25,999 nt of DNA, from contig DFFM01000050.1 in NCBI GenBank assembly GCA_002369515.1, forward strand, positions 1-25,999, given 5' to 3'. The notes beneath the pieces are model-generated. The model was not told where the DNA came from. It did not search any database and worked only from the letters and a program-made list of their open reading frames with translations. The first letter of the stretch is position 1, and the number at the start of each line of letters is the position of its first letter. A program made the translations under genes and the position numbers. This document shows, piece after piece, positions 18,021 to 25,835 of this stretch. Origin of the DNA: Prevotella sp. UBA3776 (GTDB taxonomy: Bacteria > Bacteroidota > Bacteroidia > Bacteroidales > Bacteroidaceae).

Positions 18021-18076
18021 GTTTACAGTTGACAGTTTACAGTTTACAGTTTACGGTTTACTGTTTACGGTTGCCA
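18021..18076. repeat. Heptamer tandem repeat (GTTTACA) between tgt and the permease gene
   Basis: Eight 7-base units in phase: GTTTACA, GTTGACA, GTTTACA, GTTTACA, GTTTACG, GTTTACT, GTTTACG and a degenerate GTTGCCA. It fills most of the 92-base gap between two minus-strand genes of one cluster. It is the longest of the heptamer sites and its consensus (GTTKACA) is close to the ATTGACA form in the atpD-atpC gap. Confidence 0.85.
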
Positions 18077-18099
18077 ATGGCCATTTTCTCATTTGTCAT

Positions 18100-19227
18100 T
18101 TACACCCGTCGTCCCAGGTTGTCGATGACGCTTCGTTTCCATTGAGTGAAGTCGCCCGCGAGGATGTGCTGCCGCGCGTCTTTCACCAGCCGCAGGTAGA
18201 AGCTCAGGTTGTGGATCGAGGCTATCTGCATGGCCAGCAGTTCCTGTGCCTTGAACAGATGGTGCAGATAGGCCTTGGTGTGCAGTCGGTCGATGTCGCA
18301 TCCGTCGGGGTCGATGGGGGAGAAGTCGGCTTCCCATTTCTTGTTGCGCATGTTCATCGTGCCTTCGTAGGTGAAGAGCATGGCATTGCGTCCGTTGCGC
18401 GTTGGCATCACGCAGTCGAACATATCGACGCCGCGCTCAATGGCTTCCAGAATGTTCTGCGGTGTGCCCACTCCCATGAGGTAGCGGGGTTTCTGCTTGG
18501 GCAGAATCTCGTTGACCACCTCAATCATGTCGTACATCACTTCGGTGGGCTCGCCCACGGCCAGTCCGCCGATGGCGTTGCCGTCGGCCTCCTTGTCGGC
18601 GACGTGCTTGGCGGCCTCTTGGCGAAGGTCCTTGTAGGTGCAGCCTTGCACGATGGGGAACAGGCTCTGCCGGTGGCCGTAGAGGGGCTCAGTTTCGTTG
18701 AAGCGCTTGAAGCATCGGTCCAGCCAGCGTTGCGTCAGTTGCAGGCTTTTCTTGGCGTACTGGTAGTCGCTCTGTCCCGGCGGGCACTCGTCGAAAGCCA
18801 TCATGATGTCGGCGCCGATGACGCGTTGGGTGTCCATCACATTTTCGGGCGTGAAGAAGTGTTTCGAACCGTCGATGTGCGAGCGGAATTCGCACCCCTC
18901 TTCGCGCAGCTTGCGTATGCCCGTCAGCGAGAACACCTGAAAACCGCCCGAGTCGGTCAGTATGGGGCGGTCCCATGTGTTGAACTTGTGCAGTCCTCCC
19001 GCCTGGCGCAGGATGTCAAGCCCCGGCCGCAGATACAGGTGGTAGGTGTTGCCCAAAATGATTTGGGCCTTCACCTGCTGGCGCAGTTCGCTGAAGTGTA
19101 CGCCTTTCACGCTTCCGCATGTTCCCACGGGCATGAAGATGGGGGTCTCTATTGTTCCGTGGTCGGTGGTGATGAGTCCGGCGCGCGCGTCGCTGGCCGT
19201 GTCGGTGTGTTGTAGCTCGAATGTCAT
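18100..19227 (-). CDS. tgt: Queuine/preQ1 tRNA-guanine transglycosylase
   Basis: A 375-residue enzyme that exchanges guanine 34 of GUN-anticodon tRNAs for preQ1 on the way to queuosine. TDSGGFQ holds Asp92 and DMFDCVMPTRNGRN holds the nucleophile Asp271. GGLAVGEP and RYLMGVGTP line the base pocket. The C-terminal zinc site is altered: where most bacteria have C-x-C-x2-C plus His, here only Cys310 and His339 remain (PDGCDIDRLH and IHNL). I recall Bacteroides Tgt lacking these cysteines too, so this may be lineage-wide. Its ATG overlaps the lon stop by 4 bases (ATGA), indicating translational coupling. Confidence 0.95.
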   Translation of the reverse strand: MTFELQHTDTASDARAGLITTDHGTIETPIFMPVGTCGSVKGVHFSELRQQVKAQIILGNTYHLYLRPGLDILRQAGGLHKFNTWDRPILTDSGGFQVFSLTGIRKLREEGCEFRSHIDGSKHFFTPENVMDTQRVIGADIMMAFDECPPGQSDYQYAKKSLQLTQRWLDRCFKRFNETEPLYGHRQSLFPIVQGCTYKDLRQEAAKHVADKEADGNAIGGLAVGEPTEVMYDMIEVVNEILPKQKPRYLMGVGTPQNILEAIERGVDMFDCVMPTRNGRNAMLFTYEGTMNMRNKKWEADFSPIDPDGCDIDRLHTKAYLHHLFKAQELLAMQIASIHNLSFYLRLVKDARQHILAGDFTQWKRSVIDNLGRRV

Positions 19228-21755
19228 TTAGCCCCCCATTCTGCTCCCGACGGAGCTCTTTTCGGCTTTCTGGCTATGGATGTTCTCTCCGTTGCATTCT
19301 CCGAGGGTTCCTCGGCGATGGTGAAATCCACCGGATTCTTCACTATCTGGTTGGTCAGCGCAAAGTCCCACACTTCCTGGATGTTCTCCACGTAGTGGAA
19401 CTCCACTCCCTTGAGATAAACCTCGGGAATCTCGTCGATGTCCTTCTTGTTCTCCTTGCACATCACGATGTCGGTGATGCCGGCACGCTTTGCGGCCAGT
19501 ATCTTCTCCTTGATGCCGCCCACAGGAAGCACTTTTCCGCGCAGTGTTATTTCTCCTGTCATGGCCGTGTTCTTGCGCACCTTACGCTGGGTGATCGCCG
19601 AGGCGATGGAGGTGGCTATGGTGATGCCGGCCGACGGGCCGTCCTTGGGCGTGGCGCCTTCGGGCACGTGGATGTGGATGTTCCACTGGTCGAAGATGCG
19701 GTAGTCAACGCCCAGTCGGTCGATGTGCGCCTTGACATACTCCAGGGCAATCACCGCCGATTCTTTCATCACGTCGCCCAGATTGCCCGTAAGCGTCAGT
19801 TTTCCGGCCTTGCCCTTCGAGAGCGATGTCTCTATGAACAGTATTTCGCCGCCCACGCTGGTCCATGCCAGACCCGTCACCACGCCGGCGTAGTCGTTGC
19901 CCTGATAGATGTCGCGGTAGAAGGGCGGTTTGCCCAGCAGGTCTTCCAGCTTGTCGGGCGTGATTTTCTCGTAGGGCATCAGTCCTTCCATCTCCTTCTT
20001 GTAGGCCAGTTTGCGGAACGCCTTGTTCACCTGCTTTTCCAGCTGGCGCACACCGCTTTCACGGGTGTATTGCTCAATGATTTTCTCAATGGCGGCCTTG
20101 TTGAACGTAGGTTTGTCCTTCAGCGTGTTCAGTCCGGTGTTGTCCAGTTCGCGCGGAATGAGGTGCCGCTTGGCGATTTCTATTTTCTCTTCGGTGATGT
20201 AGCCGCTCACCTCGATGATTTCCATTCGGTCGAGCAGCGGTCGCGGAATGGTGTTCAGGTCGTTGGCGGTGGCGATGAAGAGCACTTTCGACAGGTCGTA
20301 GTCCACGTCCAGATAGTTGTCGTGGAAGGCGTTGTTCTGCTCGGGGTCGAGCACTTCGAGCAGTGCCGAAGCCGGGTCGCCGTTGTGTGTTTGTTGCGTC
20401 ACCTTGTCAATCTCGTCCAGAATGAACACGGGGTTCGACGACCCTGCCTTCTGTATGCTCTTGATGATTCGTCCGGGCATGGCGCCGATGTAGGTGCGCC
20501 GGTGGCCGCGTATCTCAGCCTCGTCGTGCAGTCCGCCCAGCGAGATGCGCACGTACTTGCGGTTCATCGACTCGGCGATGCTCTTTCCCAGGCTGGTCTT
20601 GCCCACGCCCGGGGGGCCGTAGAGGCAGATGATGGGGCTCTTCAGGTCGCCGCGCAGGCTGAGCACGGCGATGTATTCCAGTATTCGCTCCTTCACCTTC
20701 TCCATGCCGTAGTGGTCGCGGTTGAGGATGCGCTGTGCGCGCTTCAGGTTGAGGTCGTCCTTGGTGAACTCGTTCCAGGGCAGTCCCACCAGCGTCTGCA
20801 GATAGTTCAGCTGAACGCTGTATTCAGGACTTTGGGGGTTGAGCAGGTCCAGTTTGTCAACCTCCTTGTTGAAGGTCTTGGCCACTTCCTCGGGCCATTT
20901 TTTCTTTTCAGCCTGCTCTATCAGTTCCTTCCGCTCGGGCGAGCCTTCGCCCGTGCCCAGTTCTTCCTTGATGTTCTTGATTTGTTGTTGCAGGAAGTAC
21001 TCGCGCTGCTGTTCGTCCAGGTCTTCGCGGGTTTTCGAGCGTATGTTGTGTTTCAGTTCCAGCAGCTGCGTTTCGCGGTAGAGCACCTTCAGCGTGTTCA
21101 TCACCCTGTTGGTCATGTTGCCCTCCTTCAGCAGTGCGTACTTCTCCTTCACGTCGAAGGGCATGTTCGAGCAGATGTAGTTGGTCACAATCACCGGGTT
21201 GGTGATGTTCTGCAGTGCGAAAATGCTCTCGTCGGGCAGCTCGTCGTTCATTTTGATGTAGTCGGCGGCCGTGTTGCGCAGGTCGTCCACCGCCGTTTCA
21301 TACACCTTGTCGCCCGCCTCGGGCAGCTCCTCGGGGGCCAACTCGGTCAGTCCGCGAAGGTATGGGCGTGTTTTGGTGATGGCTTTCAGCGAGCAGCGTC
21401 CCAAGCCCTGGGTGATGATGGAGACGTTGTTGCCCGTTCCCGGCAATTCTAACACCCTGATGACCTTTGCATAGACGCCATAGTCATAGAGGTCGTTGAA
21501 TGTGGGGTTTTCAACGTCCTGGTCTTTTTGGCTGAAAATGGCAAAAACGATGTCGGAGTTCTCTTTCAGTCGCTCCACCAATGCAAGACTCGAATTGCGG
21601 CCAATCAAGATGGGGGTTATTACACCTGGAAAGAGCAGCAGGTTGCGCGTGGCCAAAATGGGAACTTCTCCCTTCACATTTATTTCAAACAGTTTGGCGA
21701 TGTCACCCTCGTAGTCGGCAATCATCGAAAATGCCGTATTTTGTATCTTCGTCAT
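19224..21755 (-). CDS. lon: ATP-dependent protease Lon
   Basis: An 843-residue cytosolic protease that degrades damaged and regulatory proteins. The N-terminal substrate-binding domain starts at [15 protein letters not shown]. The AAA+ module has [13 protein letters not shown] and FILDEIDKV. The C-terminal peptidase has the Ser/Lys dyad, Ser708 in DGPSAGI and Lys751 in PVGGIKEK. It is longer than E. coli Lon (784), mainly through a polar C-terminal tail after about residue 810 ([12 protein letters not shown] and a basic end). It leads a minus-strand cluster with tgt. The start is ATG 21755, with a -7 promoter element about 40 bases upstream. No heat-shock operator was recognised. Confidence 0.97.
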   Translation of the reverse strand: MTKIQNTAFSMIADYEGDIAKLFEINVKGEVPILATRNLLLFPGVITPILIGRNSSLALVERLKENSDIVFAIFSQKDQDVENPTFNDLYDYGVYAKVIRVLELPGTGNNVSIITQGLGRCSLKAITKTRPYLRGLTELAPEELPEAGDKVYETAVDDLRNTAADYIKMNDELPDESIFALQNITNPVIVTNYICSNMPFDVKEKYALLKEGNMTNRVMNTLKVLYRETQLLELKHNIRSKTREDLDEQQREYFLQQQIKNIKEELGTGEGSPERKELIEQAEKKKWPEEVAKTFNKEVDKLDLLNPQSPEYSVQLNYLQTLVGLPWNEFTKDDLNLKRAQRILNRDHYGMEKVKERILEYIAVLSLRGDLKSPIICLYGPPGVGKTSLGKSIAESMNRKYVRISLGGLHDEAEIRGHRRTYIGAMPGRIIKSIQKAGSSNPVFILDEIDKVTQQTHNGDPASALLEVLDPEQNNAFHDNYLDVDYDLSKVLFIATANDLNTIPRPLLDRMEIIEVSGYITEEKIEIAKRHLIPRELDNTGLNTLKDKPTFNKAAIEKIIEQYTRESGVRQLEKQVNKAFRKLAYKKEMEGLMPYEKITPDKLEDLLGKPPFYRDIYQGNDYAGVVTGLAWTSVGGEILFIETSLSKGKAGKLTLTGNLGDVMKESAVIALEYVKAHIDRLGVDYRIFDQWNIHIHVPEGATPKDGPSAGITIATSIASAITQRKVRKNTAMTGEITLRGKVLPVGGIKEKILAAKRAGITDIVMCKENKKDIDEIPEVYLKGVEFHYVENIQEVWDFALTNQIVKNPVDFTIAEEPSENATERTSIARKPKRAPSGAEWGAK

Positions 21756-21790
21756 ATCTTTCTTTAACTAATACTTTCTCGTTTGGCTGG

Positions 21791-21798
21791 CAAAGGTA
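21791..21798 (-). promoter_or_regulatory. Candidate -7 element for lon
   Basis: TACCTTTG on the minus strand fits TAnnTTTG, but no TTTG is found 19-21 bases upstream. The start would fall near 21785, giving a leader of about 30 bases. Confidence 0.4.
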
Positions 21799-21873
21799 CT
21801 AAATTTTGCTGATATTCGCCCGCAGCGGAAAGATATTTTATTTAATAAGGTGCCATTATTCACAAATATTCGC

Positions 21874-21881
21874 TAATTTTG
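21874..21881 (+). promoter_or_regulatory. Candidate -7 element for trmN6
   Basis: TAATTTTG fits TAnnTTTG and lies 33 bases before the chosen ATG at 21915. The -33 region has no clear TTTG. It supports starting translation at 21915 rather than at the TTG at 21879, which overlaps the box itself. Confidence 0.45.
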
Positions 21882-21914
21882 CACCCACAACCTCCAAAAA
21901 GTCAGCCCTGCGTC

Positions 21915-22652
21915 ATGTCAAACAGCTTTTTCCAGTTCCGCCAATTCACCGTCCGCCAAGAGCATTGCGCCATGAAGGTGGGCACCGACGGCACCCTGCT
22001 CGGTGCCTGGGCTCGTGGTGGCAACCGTGTGCTCGACATTGGCACCGGCACCGGGCTCATCGCCCTCATGATGGCACAGCGCTTTCCAAAGGCTTACGTC
22101 AGGGCCATCGACATCGATGCCGACGCCTGCAGACAGGCGCACGAAAATGTGCTCGCTTCTCCGTTCGCCGAGCGCATCTCGGTGGAGCACGTCTCCTTGC
22201 AGCGTTTCTGTGACGAACGCTTGCACGGCGCTGATGGTCAGTACGATGACCGTTTCGCTCGTTTCGACTCCATTGTGAGCAATCCGCCCTTTTTCGTCCA
22301 TTCGCTCCGGGCTCCCGATGCACAGCGTTCGGTGGCCCGACATGCCGACACGCTCTCTTATGCCGACCTCTTCGGCTGCGTAGCCCGGCTGCTGGCCCAC
22401 GAAGGGGAGTTCTCGGCCATTGTCCCCTTCGACTGCCGTGAGCCGTTCATGGCCCAGGCTTATCTCCACGGTCTTCATCTGGCGCGCCTCTGCGCCGTCA
22501 AGACAACGCCCCGCAAGCAGCCCCGCCGCTATCTGCTCGCCTTCTGCCGCCACAGTGTCCATGCCGTAGAACAGACCGAAGGCGTCATCGACGATGCTCC
22601 CAACCAGAAATCCGAATGGTACAGTCAGCTCACGCGCGACTTCTATCTCTGA
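21915..22652 (+). CDS. trmN6: tRNA1(Val) adenine-37 N6-methyltransferase
   Basis: A 245-residue SAM-dependent methyltransferase of the YfiC/TrmN6 family, which methylates A37 in the anticodon loop of tRNA-Val. The family N-terminus FRQFTVRQEHCAMKVGTDG is followed by the SAM-binding motif DIGTGTG (41-47). The catalytic SNPPFF (122-127) is typical of N6-adenine methylation. I choose ATG 21915; a longer frame from TTG 21879 would begin inside the promoter element. It is divergent from lon and convergent with the lipid-kinase gene, so it is probably transcribed alone. Another tRNA-modification gene, tgt, lies on the other side of lon. Confidence 0.92.
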   Translation: MSNSFFQFRQFTVRQEHCAMKVGTDGTLLGAWARGGNRVLDIGTGTGLIALMMAQRFPKAYVRAIDIDADACRQAHENVLASPFAERISVEHVSLQRFCDERLHGADGQYDDRFARFDSIVSNPPFFVHSLRAPDAQRSVARHADTLSYADLFGCVARLLAHEGEFSAIVPFDCREPFMAQAYLHGLHLARLCAVKTTPRKQPRRYLLAFCRHSVHAVEQTEGVIDDAPNQKSEWYSQLTRDFYL

Positions 22653-22806
22653 CTGTCGATTCTCACCCCCCCCATAGTTCGCTTCTTCATGTCCGTGTTG
22701 GTTTTTATTGGTTTTTGAACGACGCGGAGCGTTATTCTTCCATCTATGTGGATGATTTAAACTACAAAGGATTTGCTGGTACGATTGCGGATAATCATAA
22801 AAAAAT

Positions 22807-22935
22807 ATCTCTTCCGACAATAAAAAAGCATATCTTCCGGCAATAAAAAAACATCTCTCGAGAATAAAAAAATATCTCCCGACGTTGGCTCGAAATTCTC
22901 TAGAAAATTTCAACGCAACGTCGGGAGATGTTTTT
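22807..22935. repeat. Phased 21-base repeat with hairpin, copy 2
   Basis: Units of the ATCTCCCGAC type start at 22807, 22832, 22853 and 22874 (spacings 25, 21, 21), each followed by an A-rich spacer. The last unit opens a hairpin: 22874-22887 pairs perfectly with 22916-22929 (14 bp). A G-T pair and five A-T pairs extend it outward. The loop contains GAAATTCTCTAGAAAATTTC, matching the loop core of copy 1 (201-219). It lies between the convergent trmN6 and lipid-kinase genes, with A-tract on the left and T-tract on the right, so it could terminate both. The rest of the 315-base gap (22653-22800) shows nothing notable. Confidence 0.8.
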
Positions 22936-22967
22936 GTGCTGTAGGCATTGGTGCCAGCAGTGTCCTG

Positions 22968-24002
22968 TTATATGCGGTTCAGCCTTCGTAGCAGCTTCTT
23001 GTTGATGGCCTGTATGTTGCGGCTTTGCTTGGTGATGTCCTCGCGCACGGCGTGGATGTCGTTGAACAGTTCGCTGAAAGCCGTCTGCACCATGTTAGGC
23101 TGCCGTTTGCTCTTGTCGGCATCGGGGTTCACCACAATCTTGATGCCTCGGCTGACGAGCGAGATGTCAACGTCGGCGTCGGCCATGGTGGGGTCGCCGT
23201 CGAAGTGGATGCAACCGGGTTTTTCGCGGTGGATGTGCAGCTGCTTGGCCTTGAAAGTCTTTATTTTCGAGTTCTTGTCGATGGTTTTGTTGAACAGGTC
23301 GATGCTTATCTGCGGCGCGTCGAGCAGGTCGAACGGCTCCATGATGATGACGTCGAGCAGTCCGTCGCTCATCGAGGCCTGCGGGGCAATGTAGGCGTTG
23401 TTGCCATACTGCGACGCATTGGCGCACGAAATGAGAAACGCCTTGTAGCGCTTCTTCCCCGTTTCGTCGATGATCTCGTAGGTTTCGGGCTGGTAGCTCA
23501 GTCCCTCTTTCAGCACGTTCTCGGCATAAGTGATGGGGCCTCGTTTGCCCGACATGGCAAATTTCATGCTGATGAACGCGTCGAACCCCATGCCGCAGGT
23601 GCAGAAGAAAGGCAGCCCGTTGATGATGCCGTAGTCCAGGCTGTGAATCTCGCAGCGGTTGATGATTTCTATGGACTTGCGCACGTTCATGGGCAGCATC
23701 AGGTGGCGCGCCAGCCCGTTGCCCGAGCCGCAGGGCACTATGGCCAGTGCAGAGTCCGACTGGGTGATGCTACGGGCCACCTCGTTCACGGTGCCGTCGC
23801 CCCCCACGGCGGCCACGATGTCGATGCCCTCGGCCTTGGCCTTGTTGGCTATCTCGCAGGCGTGGCCAGCATATTGGGTCGTGCAGATGTCATAGTCGAA
23901 ACGCTCTTTGTCGATGGTTTCGTCAATGAGTTTCGGGATTCCAGCTTTGCTCGATGTGCCCGAAATGGGGTTCATGATGAAAGTGATTCTCTTTTTTGTC
24001 AC
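22968..24002 (-). CDS. DAGK-family lipid kinase, possibly sphingoid-base or ceramide kinase
   Basis: A 344-residue protein of the diacylglycerol kinase catalytic family, which phosphorylates lipid alcohols with ATP. The N-terminal strand ITFIMNPISG, the nucleotide loop GGDGTVNEV (about 67-75) and PCGSGNGLARHL (about 90-101) are clear. A C-terminal lobe has HFDGDPTM. The GSGNGLA form of the second motif is like that of sphingosine or long-chain-base kinases; YegS/DgkB types have GTxND. The gene is divergent from a serine palmitoyltransferase, which strengthens a sphingolipid link, but the substrate remains inferred. The start is GTG 24002. An upstream TTG at 24101 would add 33 atypical residues across the promoter region. 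The last about 40 residues are basic and helix-like. Confidence 0.85.
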   Translation of the reverse strand: MTKKRITFIMNPISGTSSKAGIPKLIDETIDKERFDYDICTTQYAGHACEIANKAKAEGIDIVAAVGGDGTVNEVARSITQSDSALAIVPCGSGNGLARHLMLPMNVRKSIEIINRCEIHSLDYGIINGLPFFCTCGMGFDAFISMKFAMSGKRGPITYAENVLKEGLSYQPETYEIIDETGKKRYKAFLISCANASQYGNNAYIAPQASMSDGLLDVIIMEPFDLLDAPQISIDLFNKTIDKNSKIKTFKAKQLHIHREKPGCIHFDGDPTMADADVDISLVSRGIKIVVNPDADKSKRQPNMVQTAFSELFNDIHAVREDITKQSRNIQAINKKLLRRLNRI

Positions 24003-24007
24003 GGTTG

Positions 24008-24015
24008 CAAATTTA
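24008..24015 (-). promoter_or_regulatory. Candidate -7 element for the lipid kinase
   Basis: TAAATTTG on the minus strand lies 5 bases before GTG 24002, so the transcript would begin at or next to the start codon (leaderless). No correctly spaced TTTG is seen at -33. It also argues against the longer TTG start. Confidence 0.4.
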
Positions 24016-24109
24016 ATAAATCTCCTCAAAAATAATCTACTTTTCCATAGAAATTTTGATGAAAGTGAACTTTTCTGAAAATTTATGCCGTTTTTGCGCA
24101 AACTTTTTG

Positions 24110-24117
24110 TAACTTTG
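24110..24117 (+). promoter_or_regulatory. Candidate -7 element for spt
   Basis: TAACTTTG matches TAnnTTTG and is identical to the gdhA -7 box. A TTTG at 24093-24096 is only 13 bases upstream, too close for a standard -33, and lies in the palindrome TTTGCGCAAA (24093-24102). The expected leader is about 35 bases. Confidence 0.5.
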
Positions 24118-24158
24118 CAGCCTGTATTAATTAAAGTAGAAATCTACACCTATTTATA

Positions 24159-25346
24159 ATGGGACAATTACAAGAAAGGTATAAGGCCTACCGCGAACCA
24201 CAAGAGTTCATTGCTAAGGGTGTTTATCCTTATTTCCGGGCTATTGAGGGAAAGCAAGGAACTGAAGTGGAGATGGGCGGCCACAAAGTGCTGATGTTCG
24301 GTTCGAACGCATATACAGGCTTAACTGGCGACCAACGAATTATTGATGCTGCTAAAGCCGCCCTCGACAAATACGGTTCGGGCTGTGCGGGAAGCCGTTT
24401 CCTCAACGGAACGCTCGACTTGCATGTTCAATTGGAGAAGGAAATCTCCGAGTTCATCGGCAAAGACGACTGTCTTTGCTTCTCGACGGGTTTTTCCGTG
24501 AATCAGGGTGTCATTCCTATGGTTGTAGGCAAAGACGACTACGTGATATGCGACGACCGCGACCATGCAAGCATTGTCGATGGCCGTCGTTTGGCGTTTG
24601 CCAAGCAGCTGCACTATAAGCACAACGACATGGAGGACCTGGAGCGTGTGCTTCAGAAACTTCCCCACGAGGCCATCAAGCTCATCGTGGTCGATGGAGT
24701 CTTCTCCATGGAAGGCGACTTGGTGAAACTGCCCGAAATCGTCGAGCTGAAGCACAAATACAACTGCTCCATCATGGTGGACGAGGCCCACGGAATAGGT
24801 GTCTTCGGCAAGCAGGGACGCGGTGTTTGCGACCACTTCGGGCTGACCGACGAGGTGGATCTCATCATGGGAACCTTCTCGAAGTCGCTGGCCAGCATTG
24901 GAGGATTCATTGCATCCGACGCCGACACCATCAACTGGCTGCGCCACTCGTGCCGCACCTACATCTTCTCGGCATCCAACACACCGGCCGCCACAGCAGC
25001 TGCCATGGAGGCACTCCACATCATCCAGAAAGAGCCCGAACGTATAGAAAAACTGTGGCAGGTGACCCGCTACGCGCTGAAGCGTTTCCGCGAGGAAGGC
25101 TTTGAAATCGGCGAAACAGAGAGCCCCATCATCCCCCTCTATGTGCGCGACAAGGAAAAGACATTCCTCGTGACGGCATTGGCCTTCAACGCAGGCGTAT
25201 TCATCAATCCCGTCATTCCGCCCGCATGCGCTCCGCAGGACACACTGGTGCGTTTCGCACTCATGGCCACCCACACCGAGGAGCAGGTGGAGCGTGGAGT
25301 CCAGGCACTCAAGAAAATCTTTGTGGAGCAAGGCATCATCAAGTAG
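24159..25346 (+). CDS. spt: Serine palmitoyltransferase (sphingolipid biosynthesis)
   Basis: A 395-residue PLP enzyme of the alpha-oxoamine synthase family. Serine palmitoyltransferase condenses L-serine with a long-chain acyl-CoA or acyl-ACP to 3-ketosphinganine, the first step of sphingolipid synthesis. The PLP-binding lysine is Lys242 in GTFSKSLASIGGF. His136 (DRDHASI) would stack on the cofactor, and Asp208/His211 lie in VDEAHGIG. Related enzymes (BioF, Kbl, HemA) share these residues. I favour Spt from the N-terminal YFRAIEGKQGTEVEMGG, the GSNAYTGL block and the host lineage, in which sphingolipids are characteristic. The lipid kinase next door fits. The start ATG 24159 has an A/T-rich leader. 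Confidence 0.9.
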   Translation: MGQLQERYKAYREPQEFIAKGVYPYFRAIEGKQGTEVEMGGHKVLMFGSNAYTGLTGDQRIIDAAKAALDKYGSGCAGSRFLNGTLDLHVQLEKEISEFIGKDDCLCFSTGFSVNQGVIPMVVGKDDYVICDDRDHASIVDGRRLAFAKQLHYKHNDMEDLERVLQKLPHEAIKLIVVDGVFSMEGDLVKLPEIVELKHKYNCSIMVDEAHGIGVFGKQGRGVCDHFGLTDEVDLIMGTFSKSLASIGGFIASDADTINWLRHSCRTYIFSASNTPAATAAAMEALHIIQKEPERIEKLWQVTRYALKRFREEGFEIGETESPIIPLYVRDKEKTFLVTALAFNAGVFINPVIPPACAPQDTLVRFALMATHTEEQVERGVQALKKIFVEQGIIK

Positions 25347-25408
25347 AGTTTGCGGTATGAATCATGAGGTTTAAAAAAGCTTAATGCTTGGAAAAATCTC
25401 ATTCCTTC

Positions 25409-25422
25409 AAACCTCAAACCTC
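25409..25422. repeat. Heptamer pair AAACCTC upstream of tRNA-Pro
   Basis: AAACCTC is repeated twice in tandem. A matching GAGGTTT lies about 40 bases upstream, so a small stem could form after spt. Two units alone could be chance. Confidence 0.3.
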
Positions 25423-25434
25423 GAATATTTGTTG

Positions 25435-25442
25435 TACCTTTG
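25435..25442 (+). promoter_or_regulatory. Candidate -7 element of tRNA-Pro
   Basis: TACCTTTG matches TAnnTTTG and lies 29 bases before the mature tRNA 5' end. No clear TTTG is present at the -33 position. Confidence 0.5.
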
Positions 25443-25471
25443 CAGCCGCAAATCCGAAATGAGCTTGCAAT

Positions 25472-25544
25472 CGAGGTGTAGCGCAGTTGGTAGCGTTCCT
25501 GGTTTGGGACCAGGCTGTCGCAGGTTCGAGTCCTGTCACCTCGA
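25472..25544 (+). tRNA. tRNA-Pro (anticodon TGG)
   Basis: A 73-base cloverleaf. The acceptor CGAGGTG pairs with CACCTCG (7 bp), with T8, a D-arm GCGC...GCG and discriminator A73. The anticodon stem CCTGG/CCAGG encloses TTTGGGA, giving anticodon TGG with G37. The T-arm CAGG/CCTG encloses TTCGAGT. The C1-G72 pair and A73 are bacterial tRNA-Pro identity elements. The 3' CCA is not encoded (CCC follows), so it must be added by the CCA enzyme. Confidence 0.97.
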
Positions 25545-25564
25545 CCCCCACTCATAAAAAAAAC

Positions 25565-25601
25565 GGGCCGCTGATTCATGATGAGTCAGCGGCCTGTTTT
25601 T
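25565..25601 (+). terminator. Terminator after tRNA-Pro
   Basis: GGCCGCTGA (25566-25574) pairs with TCAGCGGCC (25586-25594), followed by TGTTTTTT. An A-run precedes the stem, so it may also serve the minus-strand frames downstream. It is strong and lies 20 bases past the tRNA. Confidence 0.88.
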
Positions 25602-25710
25602 CGTTTCTGTTCAGTCTCTCTTTTTCCGCATTCCCTGTAGTGGCAGCGCCTTGCATCTTTCGTAGGCCTCGTGGGAAAAGTGGGTTCGAGCGATAATTAG
25701 TGGGCGGCAG

Positions 25711-25835
25711 TCAATTCAACATGTTCGGCGAAAGGTTAGTCAAGTCGATGGTGATGTCGCCAGCGTGCACGTCAGCGAGAGGTTTGCAAACCAGCCTTTG
25801 CCGAAGTCGAATCTGCCGGACGATATTTCATTCAT
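25711..25835 (-). pseudogene. Tiny frameshifted reading frame, unrecognised
   Basis: ATG 25835 opens MNEISSGRFDFGKGWFA, then runs out of frame to a stop at 25740 (31 residues). In the next frame the sequence continues as KPLADVHAGDITIDLTNLSP to a stop at 25711. One missing A in the AAA run near 25783-25786 would join the two into a protein of about 41-43 residues. Its ATG overlaps the stop of the upstream partial frame by 8 bases (ATGAATGA), as in coupled genes. I do not recognise the product. It may be a real sequence error, a decayed gene or a chance frame. Confidence 0.35.

Noticed and set aside
19221..21452. A 743-residue open frame on the plus strand opposite lon
   Set aside because: It is exactly antisense to a full-length Lon with all motifs. 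Long antisense frames arise from the GC-rich third positions seen here, and its composition (many His, Val, Gln) is not protein-like.
24003..24101. TTG 24101 start for the lipid kinase
   Set aside because: It would run through the divergent promoter region and add an atypical stretch before the conserved first strand.
25471..25545. Acceptor stem starting one base earlier (T25471 paired with A25544)
   Set aside because: That register would place G rather than T at position 8 and lose the C1-G72 identity pair of tRNA-Pro.
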